The notes under the pieces were generated by a model. That model had not been told where the DNA came from. It saw nothing but the letters and a program-made list of their open reading frames with translations, and did no database searches. Positions 22,807 to 35,330 of a DNA stretch of 47,054 bases are shown here, one piece after another; within the stretch, counting starts at the first letter, position 1, and every line of letters begins with the position of its first letter. Made by a program: the position numbers and the translations under genes. The DNA comes from Ophiosphaerella korrae (Eukaryota; Ascomycota; Dothideomycetes; Pleosporales; Phaeosphaeriaceae): contig JALNQF010000325.1 in the NCBI GenBank assembly GCA_028456385.1, positions 1 to 47,054 of the forward strand, given 5' to 3'.

Positions 22807-25800
22807 CTTTATATTTTATAAATTCTTTTACTAGCTCCTATATAAGTTTATTATAGCTAGTCTAGTAGACTAAGTAGTACTATCTTATATATTTTCTATA
22901 CTCTTTAAAGTGTACATCTAAGATAGCTTCTACTAAGTATTCTTTATATACGCTACTAGTTTCTTTATTAGTAATAATAATAGAGATTAGCTATAGTAAG
23001 TCTTAATCTAGTAAGAGCTTTTAATCTCTAGAGCGTAAGAGTTTTAGAGAGAAGACTAAGAATACGCCTTTACTTAGTATCTCTTAGAGTAGTACTAGCT
23101 TATATACTCTACTATTGTAGATAACTCTCTTAATAAGGTATAAGCCTACCTATTAGTAGTCTAATTTTAGGGTTAGCTAAGTAGTTCTCTAATTAGCTAT
23201 ACTAATATAGGCTTAGTTACTAACTTTATATACTAGTCTACTTTAGTAAGAGGTATTAGCTTAGGCTACTTACTTTTATTATACCTAGAGTATTTTTTCT
23301 TTAAAGTAAGCTACTAGGTTACTATAAGTATTAAGTAGCTTATTAGCTTATATACGTTAGTTATATTAAGCTAAGTTTAGTAATCTTTATTATTTTTACT
23401 AGGGTATATACTACTACAAGAGTAATACTCTAGATCTATAAGAAATAAGGTTATCTTAATAGATATATTAATAGTATTATTTACTTAGAACTTAGCTACG
23501 TATAACTAGGCTACGTAGTTATTTTACGTGTAGTTAATATATTACTTTAGAAAGATCTCTAAGGCTTAATTTTCTCTCTTAGTTTAGCTATTAGTTTCTA
23601 GGTAGTATATAGTTAAGAGCTTTTACGTAATATAGAAGCGTTTATATACGTAGTGCTAAAATTAGCTAATAAAGGTTATCTCTCTATTAGATATAATATT
23701 TATTAGGACTCTATAAAGCTTAAAAATAGATATAAAATATTAGGTAGCTTCCTTAGGTTTTAAGGACTTATAAGAGAAGAAATAGCATTATTTTATAAGA
23801 TAGTAGTAAATTACTAAAATATATTTATAAATCTAGCTACTATTTTTACTAGTTAGTAAGGCTTAGATATAGTCTACTAAGATATTAGTCTAGAGTGCGT
23901 AAGGAATTAGTATAGGTTAGAGGTAACTAAGTTTACTATCTTATAAGTTCTTTATATAGTAGTAGATTAGGTATATATTATAAAATTACTTAATAGCTTA
24001 GAGTATCTTAGGCTAATAATAGTACTTATATATTAGATATAGTATACTATAAGGTTTTTTATAGCCTACTAACTAATAGTTATAGTATAAATTAAAGATT
24101 TAGTAGCGTAGATAGGTATTTAAAGAGATATATAGACGCGTTTTATTAACTTAGAAGTACCTTTCTTTCTTTAATCTAGTAGAGCTAATATTAGTATATA
24201 AGAAGTAGTATCCTATATTATAAAAGGCTTTTAATAGTTTTTATTATCTATAATCTATAGTAGTAAATATAGCTTAGGCTACGTAGTCTTTTAAGTACGC
24301 TATATCTAGTAATTCTTCTATTAGGCGTAGGTTAATAATATATAGTAAGAGTTCTAGGTCTAGTTCTCTATTATAGAGTAGTAGAAAATCCTCTAGTAAG
24401 TTTACTAATTTAGGTTTTATTATTATAATATAGTAAAAGTAGGTGTATACTATAGTAGCTTATTTTAGCGTAAATCTATCTAGCTTTTATAAGTCTATAA
24501 GGCTTAGAGCGTAAATTACTATATCTAGTGTAGGTTTTACGCCTAAGGCTAGGACTTAAGAGCTTAGGATAATTTAGTTAGCTCTTAATACTTATAGATT
24601 AGAATTGTCTATAAAGTAATCCTATAGTTAGTAGCTTAAGGCGTCTATAACTTTATTTATATAACTAAGTACGTATTTAATATAGAAATTAAATTAGGAT
24701 AGAAATAATAACTAGTAGGCCTAGTAGTAATTAAGCTTTTTAGTTATTATAAAGGTTTCTAAATTATAGTAGTCTATTATAACGTAGATTATATATAAAC
24801 TACTTATAAGCTCTAGTTTCTATTCTTTAAATACTTAGATTATAGCTATAAGTTCTAGGTTGTAGATATTATAATTATATTCTACTAGGGTATATTTTTT
24901 TAAGAAGAAGCTAACTAGCTATTAGATTCTATCTTAGTTTAGTTAGCTTATTACTCTACCTAAAGCCTACCTAGAAGCGTTAGTTTAGATATAGATTAGT
25001 TTTAAGGAGTTAAAGTAAAGTAAAACTATACCTAGCTAGAAAGTAGCTTTTAGTTTATTAAAAGTATTTATATATTCTTAGGTAATTAGAAAAGGCTTAT
25101 ACTAAGTCTTTTAAAGGAGTAGCCTATCTCCTTTAGTAAGTTTAGTAATAACCTTAGACTTAATTAACTTAGTAAGTAGTAAGGTAAGGCTTAAGTAATT
25201 CTTAATAAAGCGCTAGAGAAATCTAGTATAGCCTAAAAAGGCTAAGACTTCTTTAGTAGTCTTTAGTATTTCTTACTCTTAGATAGCTTTAACTTTAGAG
25301 AGATCTATTATAATTCCTTTATTAGAGATAATTATACTTAAAAACTTAACTAAAGTAGTATAGAAGCTAGATTTTTTAGGGTCTATATAGAAGCCTTACT
25401 CTTTTAGTTACGTAAGTACTTTATAAACGTACTAAATATAGTCTATTTTATTATTAGAGTATATTAAGACGTTATCTATATATATAGTATAAAAGTTATC
25501 TAAATATTCTAGTAGGGCTAAGTTAATAGCGCGCTAGAAGGTAGCTAGTACGTTAGTAAAACTAAAAAGTACTACCTTGTAGGTATATATACTAAAGTAG
25601 GTAATAAATATAGTTAGCTATTCTAAATTTAAAGTAATACGTAAGTAGTAAAAGGCGTGTATTATATTAAATTTAGAGAAAATCTTTACTTTATTTAAGT
25701 AAGCTAGTATTTCCCTAAAGAATAGAATAGAGTACTAGTCTTTAATAGTAGATTTGTTTAGCTTATAGTAGTCTATATAGACTTATAAGCTACTATCTAG

Positions 25801-26990
25801 TTTAGCTATAATTAGTAAGTTATTCTTAGCTAGGGAGCTATATTTACTAATAAAGCCCTTACCTTCTATTTCTTAAATATATTTCTAGATTACTTTATCT
25901 TATTTTCTAGTAAAAGAGTAAGGTTTAGCGTCTAGGATTTTTACACTAAGTTTAAAGGTAATTTCTAGGTTATATAGCTTATAAGAGAGAAGTTCCTTAG
26001 TAGCTTTTTTATTAAAATAGAGTATTAGGTCTTAATATAGATAGAGTAGTTCTATAGATAAGATATCTTTAAGCTCTACTATAGGTAGTAGTTTGTAAAA
26101 TTATATATAATCTACTTCTTTAGCTACTTTATAGTAGTATACTAGTAGTAGTATTCTATCTAAAGTAAGTACTATAAGCGTATATCTACTTCTTCTAGTA
26201 AAGGCCTTAATTATATAATAACTAATAGTTTAAATATCTATTAATAAGTTCTATTTATACCTATTAAGGTACCTACTTAAGAGCCTTATAGAGGTAGATA
26301 ATAGTTTAAGCGCTAGCTTCTTTAAAGCTATAGTAGAGTAATATCTTAGCGTACTATAGTATACTACTAAGGGAATTTTATTAGTTATCTAGTAGTACTA
26401 TTAGTAGTAAGTATTAGGGAATAATAACGTTCTATAGTAGTAGTTAAGTTTAATAGTATAGGCTTTACGCTATAAAAATCCTAGAATAAGGTTAAATTAG
26501 CCTACGTTTTTAATAATATAGGCGGAGGTCTATTTAATATACGCGCCTACTTATAGGTAGAACTTAACCTAATACGTAATAGACTTAGATAGGGAACTAT
26601 TATATCTTTTATAGATAATAAGTTAAGGTAGCTAGATAGTTTATAATTTTATAGTCTTCTAGGTAAATTTTTATTAAATAAAGTTTACGTTAGCTCTATT
26701 ATTAGCTAGGGTTCTAGCTATATAAAGTACTATAGGGTTTTTACCTAAGAAGCTAGTAAATAAATATTAGTTTAGCTTAGCTTTTATTAGATTAGTTAGT
26801 AGTTTCTTATACTAGACTATCTATATTCTATAAGCAAGTATATAAGATATAGCTACACTAAGGGTTATACTTTAGTAGTTAATTACGCTCTTCTAGTTAG
26901 TATAATCTCTAGGTTAAGGCTTTAAGCCTAGAGAACGTTATTTTCTAAATCCTAGTCTAAGTTAGGCTCTAGTTCTAGCTCTATATCTAG
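22790..26990 (-). pseudogene. Gyp-beta pol polyprotein (copy E)
   Basis: One minus-strand frame, read through stops, gives: protease with A-N-N-R-A-N-V-N-F-I at about 26680-26706 (ancestral D-[SN]-G-A); RT with V-D-Y-R-K-L-N near 25745-25780 and Y-I-D-N-V-L-I-Y-S near 25458-25482 (YIDD, second D lost); RNase H; integrase about 24100-23460 with LSNRETTFISQF-like (ancestral S-D-R-G-T) near 23690 and T-I-Y-Y-L-E-T-N-S-Q-T (ancestral H-x-E-T-D-G-Q-T) near 23600; and a chromodomain at 22800-22935 (YLVYQTSYNK, Q from W, then a TWEP-like block). The pol frame differs by one from gag, so a -1 frameshift is likely. Confidence 0.85.
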
Positions 26991-26999
26991 TTAGGGGTC

Positions 27000-29900
27000 G
27001 TATTTAAAGAATTAGTCCTCTATTTCTATATCTATTTTAGAGTCTATTACTATATAAGTAGCTATATAGTAGTTTATAGTATTAGTAGGTATTTTAGATC
27101 TAGTAGCTTTTATTTATTTATAAGTAGTATAGTCTAGCTTCTTAATACCTATCTTTTTATAGCCTTAGCATAAAATTATTTTAGAGTTTTTAGTTTTAAT
27201 TATAGTAGCCTTTTTACTAGTTAGGTATATTCCTCTAAATACGCTTTCTAGTTATAGTTAATAGTATTTTAGTTCTTATAAAGTTATAGCTAGTTCTTCT
27301 TTAAAGTTTTATATCTACGCTTTTAGTTTAGCTCTTATAGGCGCTAGGGTATAAAGCTAGGTTTACTTAGGGCCTATATCTAGGTTATAATTATTTACTT
27401 TATTTTCTAATATTAAGATTATCTTTTAAAAATTAGCAGGGCTATTATAGATACTAAGGGTAGTACTAGTAGCTTCTCTAAGCTAGGGTTATAGCTTTTT
27501 TTAAAAGTAGATATTATATAGCTATAAGTTCTATTATAGTTTAAGGCTAATATTATTAAATTTAGAAAGGAATTTAGCTTATACTAACTAGGTAGTTTTA
27601 TAGATTAGTTAATCTAGTCTAAATTTAGCTATTTCTAAGGTTTTATAACGTACTTCTTTTAATCTTACTATATCTATATTACTAAATTAGTAAAAAAGTA
27701 TAAAGAAATATATAAATTCTTCTTAGTATAAGTAAGTAATACTATTTAAGATAGTAAAGTATAGGTAAGCTAATCCTATATAGTAGCGTATAATAACGTT
27801 AGCTTAAGTTTATAAGCTAATATATTTTTTTCTATTAGTAATAAAGTAATTGTATATAGACTAGATAAAGGATATAACGTCTACGTAGTATCTTATACCT
27901 AAAAATTATAGGGGTTTTATAGAGTAGTCTTCTTATTCTTTATACTAGTAAAAATTAAAGGCTAGCTCTTAGATACTAGTTACTAGTACTTAGGGTTCGA
28001 ACTCTCTTTTATAGAAGCTAGGTTACTAGCCTTATAGTAAGATCCTAGTATAAAGTAGTTCTATATCTTTCTACGCTAGTATATTAAAGTTAAAAGTTTT
28101 TAGCTTAGTTTATTTAGCTATTAGGTCTTCTTAGTAGATTACTACTTTATATATGTAGTATTAAGAGGTAGCTAGAAGACAATAGTACTTGCCGTAGGCT
28201 ATAGGAGATAGTAAAGGGATGACAGATAGTATTCGATAGTACTACTAGTATCTTAGGGAGAATAATACTTACCTTACTCTCTTCGCAAGTATCGAGCCTT
28301 TTATGCGCCTATATAGCGCACTAGCCCCGCTTTAGATTACAACTATACAATGTTATAATCTTTAGTATATTAGCCCCGCCCCTAACTTGTACTAGGGTTT
28401 ACGAGAGTCTCGAGTGTTTAACAAACCCTCGTTATATGTAGTTATATTTTACTATAGCTTCTTTTTATAGAGCTTTATATAAGGTAGCTCTTTAGCCTAA
28501 GGTATTATATTGCTCTATAATATAGTTATAGTCTAGTAGTAATTATACTAGGCGTTCTTAAAGTTAAGCTAATTAGTTATCTTATTAGAAGAGTTATTTA
28601 TCTAATTTACTTACTCTAGCTATAAGCCTCTAGTTTTGTTCGTTTACTACGTTAATTATATCTTCTATCTAGGTATTTACAACTACTAGGTATAATACTA
28701 TTCTAGCTAGGGCAAATTCTCTAAGAGATAAGTAATTACTAGGTTTATTATTCTTAATTCTTTAGTATAAAGTTAGTAGTAGAGTATAAAATAAAGGTTA
28801 GAGCTTAGTAAACTTAGTAAGTAATTTCTTAAGTTTATCCTAAGATATAAAGACTATTCTTAGTAGTAGGTCTTTGTTAATTATAGCGTTTAATAGTAGG
28901 TTATCTCTTAGCTCTTCTAGGATCTTAAGCTTAGGTATAGGCTAAGGTAATAATACTTAGCTAACGTTTAGTTAGGCGTTGTTAATTAAGTTATTTAATA
29001 TAGTCTAGTTATTAAAAAGGACCTTAGTAACTAGTCTATACTTTAGGGGGCTACCTTAGTTAAAGGGGGTAAGGTCTATATCTAGGTTAAATTCTTCTAT
29101 AATAAGTTAGTTAGGAGTAGCTAAGTCTATTATAGAGCTATTAGCTAGAAAGGTACCTAGTACTTATTAGGGAATTATATTAGGTTAGATATTAAGTTTA
29201 CTAGGTAGTCTTAGCTAAATAAAAGATTTAAGGTCTATTACCTATTTTCTTTTATCTTTCTATAAGGAAGTCTTAAAATATTATTAGAAGTTACTTAGTA
29301 CTTTTTTTATTAGAGTAGTTAGTATAGTAAGTCCTTAGGTCTATTTTTCTAGGAACTTAGTTCTAGTGCGTATTTTATAGATTTTTTATAGTATAGTAGC
29401 TCTAGAGTATTCTCTTAGTTCTTTACTAGATCTATAGTCTACTATTTATAGCGTATCTTTATCTTATAAGTATACTTAGTTTAAGTAATAAAGAGGTTAT
29501 AAGCTAGTATTATTTTAGTTTAAGAGGCTAGCTTTTAAAAAGATAGAAGATTTTTTATATAACTAAGTTATAGTATAATAAGCTAAGTTATAGTAGTTAT
29601 ATACTATATTAGTACGTTTAGCTATTAGTTTATAGAGATTTAGATCTTTAGCGCTAGCTAGTAAAGGTTTTAGTAGGGTCTAGAGCGCTTTATTACTTAG
29701 TTCTTATAAATTAAGTACTAGTAATTTATATAGGTTTAGAGGTTTTTTCTTTTTTTAGTACTACTACTTAGGTTTAATACTTAGTATAAGTACGCCCTTA
29801 CTTAGGTATACGTAGTAAGTGTAAGCTAAAGCTTTATAACCTATAAGGTTGTTAAACTACTCTTCTTTAGTACGTATTTCTTTCTAGAACGTTAGCGCTA

Positions 29901-30140
29901 GTACTAGTAAAAAAGAAGTACTAGAAACCTTAACTAGAGCTATAATATAGTAAACTTAAGAGGCTACCTAGCGCGCTATAGCTAAGGTAGGATCTAATTC
30001 CTAGTAGTATAGTTCTTTTTAGCTAGCTAGGCTTAATTAAGAGTTAGCTATAATTAGCTATCTTGTAGTAACTCTAGTATAAGTAAAAAAGCTACTAGTA
30101 TAGTTCTAGGTTATAGAGAGGCCTATAAAAGTAAAATATT
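27000..30140 (-). pseudogene. Gyp-beta gag (copy E)
   Basis: The minus-strand frame is long and mostly helical; between 29100 and 28640 it reads with stops only at Q or W codons (for example LEELRDNLLLNAIINKDLLL). A CCHC-like knuckle (C-Q-G-C-K-K-I-G-I-K-K-L-D-Y) lies at about 27170-27130, though the expected His reads Ile. Removing F (278 bp plus its 5-bp duplication) brings the frames above and below F into register. Gag is unusually long for Gypsy, roughly 900 codons, so part may be a second protein or leader. Confidence 0.65.
28159..28436 (+). repeat. Solo LTR F (LTR-gamma), lightly RIP-mutated
   Basis: A 278-bp LTR from tattaagaggtagct to ccctcgttata with a perfect tgtag duplication at 28154-28158 and 28437-28441. 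It lies in the gag of E. Unlike its surroundings it keeps many CA, TG and GC bases (gatgacagatag, ctagccccgc). It therefore either arrived after most RIP had happened or escaped it. Strand is given as in the window, since the LTR alone does not fix orientation. Confidence 0.85.
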
Positions 30141-30158
30141 TATAGAGATCTACTATTA

Positions 30159-30378
30159 TATAAGGTAGACTTTACATAAGATAACTTAATAAGGTAGTTT
30201 TAATAATTAACTAAAAAGAGTAAATAGTAGATAAAGCTATCTATGTAAGTACTAGGTATATATACCTAGTAGCTTACTAAGAGCTAACTAAAAGTAGAAA
30301 GGTAGTTAAATGTTAGTAAGTTGTAAACTTACTAATATTAGTACGAAAATAAGAGATATAAGGGATAACTCCCTTACA
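30159..30378 (-). repeat. 5' LTR of Gyp-beta E
   Basis: A 220-bp LTR ending cccttaca on the plus strand (TGTAAGGG when read in element sense). It holds the perfect palindrome actaggtatatatacctagt (30250-30269) and a second dyad ttagtaagttgtaaacttactaa. The same two dyads are in the 3' LTR and in the LTR of G. Confidence 0.9.
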
Positions 30379-30383
30379 ATTCT

Positions 30384-32900
30384 CTAATCTATCCTTAGGT
30401 TCGTTATTTATAACTATAGTATACCTAATATTATAACCTATTTATTCTTAATTATTATTATATCTATAACTATATTCTAAATTTCTAAGCTTTTTAATCG
30501 TAGTATAGAAAGTTCTATTTTAAACCTAATAGGTTCCTAGAATAGTTTTCTTTTAATTATACTTAGTTATTAAAAGTATCTCTTTATTATATAGTAAATT
30601 CTTTATTCTTCTATAAACTTCTTAGATATAAAGTTTTTAATAGCTCTACTATTAACTATATCTTATACCTCTTTTTCTTAGAAAGTACTTTATTTTATAA
30701 TATATAGGCTTATTATACGTTTTAGTCTTTTATATTTAGGTTATTTTTTAAATTATCTTTTCTTCTAGAGCTACTACTCTATTTTATATTTATAGTTTTT
30801 ATACTTTAGATATTTATTATATATATACTTATACTATAGCCTTCTTTAAATATTTTCTTTATATAGTTTAGGTCCTAGTCTAATTAATATATATTCTTTG
30901 TTATATATTTTAATTATTTTCTAACTTTTAATTTCTTTTTCTAAAATTACTTTAATATAGTTATATCTATTTTTTTATATTAGCTATATATAGTTTTATA
31001 CTTTTAATTCTCTATATATATAGTAGTTTATATTTAGGTATAATACTTATAATATTTTATTATATACTAAGTAGTCTAGATCTATTCTCTTATTATCTCT
31101 TACCTAGTACTTAGCTATACTAGGTTTTATTATTATTAGGATATAGTATACTATTAGTATTTATAGTATATAGGCTTTATTAATCCTAATATTTTTCTTA
31201 TAAAGTACTACTATTCTTTCTATATAAGTATTCTTCTTACTATAACTATATATTACTCTATCTATTATTAGAATATTATAAACTTTTTTATTTTAAGATT
31301 ATATTCTTTTTAGTCTTTATATACTTTCTCTATACTTATAACTAGTTAGTATTTTTAAATAAATTTCTATTCTTTATTTTATCCTACTATATCTATTATA
31401 GTATAGATATTATAACTATATATATTTAACTAGGTATACTCTATACTTCTTATATTAGCTTATCTCTTATCTCTTTATAGTCTTTTAGAAGAGACTATAG
31501 TAGTCTCTTTATCTAGTACTAGTTCTTTAGCCTATTTTAATAGAGTCTAAAGCTCTTTTTCTTCTAAGTTTTCTATTAGTAAGTTTATTATATAATCTAT
31601 TTCTTCTAGCTATACTTTTTTTCTTTCTTTTATTACTAATACTTTATTTTTCTATAGAAATTATCTTACTCTCTATTTACTAAAAAGATATATATAGTAG
31701 TTATTATTATAATAAAAGATCTAATTAATTATTATATATTATATTTCTCTACTACTAACTACTTTCTATTAAGGTTTAGCTTTTACTTTTAGTACTTCTT
31801 TTATGTTCTTAGTTAATTTTAACTAAGCTTTTTTCTTAAGATTTTTAGTTCTATAGTCTTTTATAAAGTATCTTAGTTTTTTATATTTAGAGTATACTAT
31901 ATCTTTCTTCTTTTTTAACTAATAATTTTTTATATAGTTACTATTCTTACTATAATTAAAGTATATAAAGTCTTTATTATTCTTTTTTCTTCTATCCTTA
32001 TTAGTATTAAAGATTATAGGGTCTCTTTTATCTTAGTTCTTAGTTAGCTCTTTATAGTTATTTTTCTTCTATTCTTAAAGATTATTATTAATTTATATTA
32101 CCTATTATTTTATTACTTCTAGTATTCTTAGCTTTTTAATATTAGTTATTTTATATTATATTTTTAAGTTTAGTTTTTATTTAAATTATAATATTAGAAA
32201 TAGTTTATTCTATTCTTTATTTTATAATAGTTATTTAAACTATAATATATATTTAGAAATACTCTTATATTATATAAGCTTTTTAAGCCTTTCTTTAGCT
32301 TATTAGGTACTATCTATATCTCTAAAAACAACTCTTATTTATTTTATAAAGTATTTATAACTTCTAAAAATAGTTATTGTTTTATTTTTTTATATTCCTA
32401 GAGTATATATTATATAATTTATCTAGTAAGATTTAAACTATCTTATTACGTCTTCTTTAAGGTATATTCTAATATATATTTAAACCTTTTTCTCTTTAGC
32501 GTTAAAGTATAGTACTTATATATTAATCTAGTATTATATTAATACTATAAAAGGTCTTAATTTTTCTCTTATTCTATTAAATTTTATAAGTATTAGTATC
32601 TTAAAAAGCTTCTTTATTATACTTATCTTTAGTCTCTAAGTAATTTATTCTATTATATTCTATCCTTTTATAATTACTTTAATCTAGGCTTTATTCTAGT
32701 TAATATAATTTTATACTTCTTTATTTTATATTTCTAGGGTATTAATTATTAATTATATACCTCCTTTTTTAGTAATTAGGTTATTTAAGTATATTTTAAC
32801 TACTACTTTATTTGTTTTATCTAACTTATAGCTACTTAGAGGTACTTTACTTCTTTTTTTAGTTAAACTTTCTACTATTATATTAGCTTAGACTATATAC
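30384..32900 (-). pseudogene. Gyp-alpha protease and gag of copy D
   Basis: The reverse complement follows B from the protease region to the gag start. Two zinc knuckles lie near 31880-31960. The edge at 30384 is the E insertion; the missing downstream part resumes at 21507. Confidence 0.75.
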
Positions 32901-32940
32901 TACTTATACTTTACTTTTCTTAATAACTAAATTAGTAAGG

Positions 32941-33344
32941 TATAATAGGGTTACCTATTATTAACTACACGTAACTACTAATATATATTAGTAGATTAGG
33001 AGTTAATAATAAAAGCTTAAATAGTAATTAAGTAATAACTATAAATAATAGTTAATTTATATATATAATATTAAGTATTTGTATTTTAGGTTAAAGATTA
33101 GATTACTAATACTATCTTAATAATACGTATCTTTACTAACTATATACTTCTAGTAATCTATTTATATAACTTTATAGATTACTATAATCTATTATATATA
33201 TTTATAGATTACTTAACATCTTATATATTTAGATTATAGATTATTTTCTAATTTAGGTTATTACTCTACTTATCTTATACTTTATTAGTACTTAAGTTAA
33301 GACTAATTAGTTCTATCTTAATATCTCTTGTTATACCTATAACA
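32941..33344 (-). repeat. 5' LTR of copy D
   Basis: A 404-bp LTR starting tataatagggttacc after the internal edge attagtaagg, and ending ttatacctataaca. Its hairpin module (about 33152-33212) has type 2 stems (gtaatctat/atagattac) but different loops from B. The target lies in gag of copy L; the right flank is cttag. Confidence 0.85.
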
Positions 33345-34914
33345 CTTAGCTTATACTTTAAGTACTTCTTTCTTACTTTTAGTTATTTTTAACTAAGCTT
33401 CTTTATTTTTCTTAGAGCTTTTACTTCTATAGCCTTTTATAAAGTACTTTAGTTTCTTATATTTATAATATACTATATCTTTTTTTTATTTTAACTAATA
33501 ATCTTTTATATAGTAGCTCTTCTTATAATAGTTAAAGTATGTAAAGTCTTTATTCTTCTTCTTTTTTCTATCTTTATTAGTATTAAAGATTATAAGATCT
33601 CTATTATTATAGTTATTATTTAATCTCTAGTACTTATTTAACTTCTATTCTTAGAAGTTATTATCTACTTATATTACTTATCTCTTTAGAGCTTCTAGTA
33701 TCTTTAGTTTTTCTATCTAAATTAGTTTATATTAGATTACCTTACTAAGTCCTTATTTAAACCTTAATATTAAAGATAGTTTATTTTAATCTATATTTTA
33801 GGATAGTTATTTAAATTATAATATATATTCTAGAATACTCTTATATTACTTAAGTCTTTTAAGCTTTTCTTTAGCTTATTAAGTAATATCTATATCCCTA
33901 AATACTACTCTTATTTATTATATAAAGTATTTATAACTTCTAAAAATAGCTACTATTTCTTCTTTCTTTATTCTTAGAGCTTATAATATATAATCTATCT
34001 AGTAAAGTTTAAACTATCTTTTTATATCTTCTTTAAAGTATAGTATAATATATACTACTTTCTTTTCTTTTATATTAAAGTAAGTTACTTATATATCTAT
34101 CTAGAGTTATATAGATACTAAAAATAGTTTTAGCTTTTTTTTTATTTTATTAAACTTTTTAAGTATAAGTATCTTAAGTAGCTTCTTTATTATACTTATC
34201 TCTAGTCTTTTAGTAATTTATTCTATCTAGTTCTATCCTACTATAATAGCTTTAATCTAAGCTTTATTTTAGTTAACGTAGTCTTATAGTTCTTTATTCT
34301 ACGTTTCTAGAGTATTAATTATTAGTTGTATATCTCCTTTCTTAGTAATTAGGTTAGTTAAGTATATCTTAACTACTACCTAGTTAGTTCTATCTAACTT
34401 ATAACTACTTAGAAGTACTTTACCTCTTTTTTTAGTTAAACTTTTTACTATTATACTAGCTTAGACTATACGCTACTTATACTTTACTTTTTCTAATAAC
34501 TAAATTAGTAAAGTAATAGTAGAGTTACCTATTATTAATTATAAGTAACTACTTTCTAAAAGTATTAGTAGATTAAGAAGTAATAGTAAAAGCTTATATT
34601 TTAATTAAGTAATAATTATAAGTAATTATTAATTTATATATATAATATTAAGTATTAGCGTTCTAAGTTAGATATTAAATTACTAATACTATTATAATAA
34701 TATATATTACTATTAACTATATACTTCTACTAATCTATTATATATACTTATAGATTACTTTAATCTATTATACGTATTTATAGATTACTACTGCGTATTA
34801 AGGTTATAATTTATTTCCTAATCTAGGTTATTATTCTACTTATCTTATACTTTATTAGTACTTAAGTTAGGACTAATTAGCTCTATCTCGATTTCTCTAA
34901 TTATACTTATAATA
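33345..34914 (-). mobile_element. Gyp-alpha copy L (minus), 5' LTR and gag
   Basis: Gag sequence from 33345 to about 34480, with zinc knuckles near 33450-33555, and a 401-bp 5' LTR at 34514-34914 beginning taatagtagagttacc after ctaaattagtaaag. D interrupts gag at 33345; the remainder of L is beyond the left edge of the window on the far side of D. The LTR holds two short type 2 hairpins at 34730-34787 (taatctatta/ttatagatta). L was inserted in LTR P. Confidence 0.82.
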
Positions 34915-35210
34915 TTAGTACTTATAAAGCTATAAAGCTAGTAACTTTATAACTTTATAAGACTTAGTGTTTATAAAGCTATAAAGCTAAAGAACTAAAA
35001 GAAGTATATAGTTAGTAGTAATATATATTATTAAGATAGTATTAGTAATCTAATCTTTAACCTAGAGCGACAATACTTAATATTAAAAGAATCTTCTATT
35101 ATTTATAGTTTATTACTTAATTACTATATAAACTTTTATTATTACTATCTAATCTACTAATACTTTCTCTTAGTAGTTACTTGTAGTTAATAACAAGTAA
35201 CCCTATTATA
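34915..35210 (+). repeat. LTR fragment P of Gyp-alpha, cut by L
   Basis: The 3' three-quarters of a plus-strand Gyp-alpha LTR, from inside its type 1 hairpin module (taactttataactttataagacttagtg) to the end aaccctattata. The first quarter was displaced by the insertion of L. No internal start (ccttgcc) follows, so P is a 3' LTR or a solo LTR. It abuts the minus-strand LTR of I. Confidence 0.75.
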
Positions 35211-35312
35211 TAGAGTATAACTAAAATATATAACTCTAAGTAATCTATAATAATATATAATAGATTAAAAAATAATAACTAAAGTATATATTATAAATAT
35301 ATAATAAGCTAA
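35211..35312 (-). repeat. LTR of copy I, left part
   Basis: About 100 bp (for example gattaaaaaataataactaaag) match the opening of minus-strand Gyp-alpha LTRs such as J (gattagaaagtaataactaaag). The rest of this LTR resumes at 44821, on the far side of Fot-1 R. The exact left edge beside P is unclear. Confidence 0.6.
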
Positions 35313-35330
35313 TATACTCTATAGGTTTAC

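Larger units (their letters stand above)
21508..30378 (-). mobile_element. Gyp-beta copy E, full length (minus)
   Basis: An 8871-bp Ty3/Gypsy chromovirus with short LTRs: 5' LTR 30159-30378 (220 bp) and 3' LTR 21508-21779 (272 bp). Target flanks are atttt (21503-21507) and attct (30379-30383). It carries gag, protease, RT, RNase H, integrase and chromodomain in the usual order, plus about 1 kb of repeat-bearing sequence before the 3' LTR. Solo LTR F lies in gag. A second copy, G, starts at 46677. E keeps more G and C than the Gyp-alpha copies around it but has lost nearly all CA and TG. Confidence 0.92.
19475..33344 (-). mobile_element. Gyp-alpha copy D (minus), split by E and cut by M
   Basis: Its parts are integrase to early RT at 19475-21507, protease and gag at 30379-32940, and 5' LTR at 32941-33344. 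Gyp-beta E (21508-30378) splits it between protease and RT; the flanks atttt and attct rejoin to the sequence seen in B. On the left, element M interrupts the integrase, so the rest of D lies off-window. To the right D abuts gag sequence of copy L (from 33345), so D was inserted in L. Confidence 0.85.
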
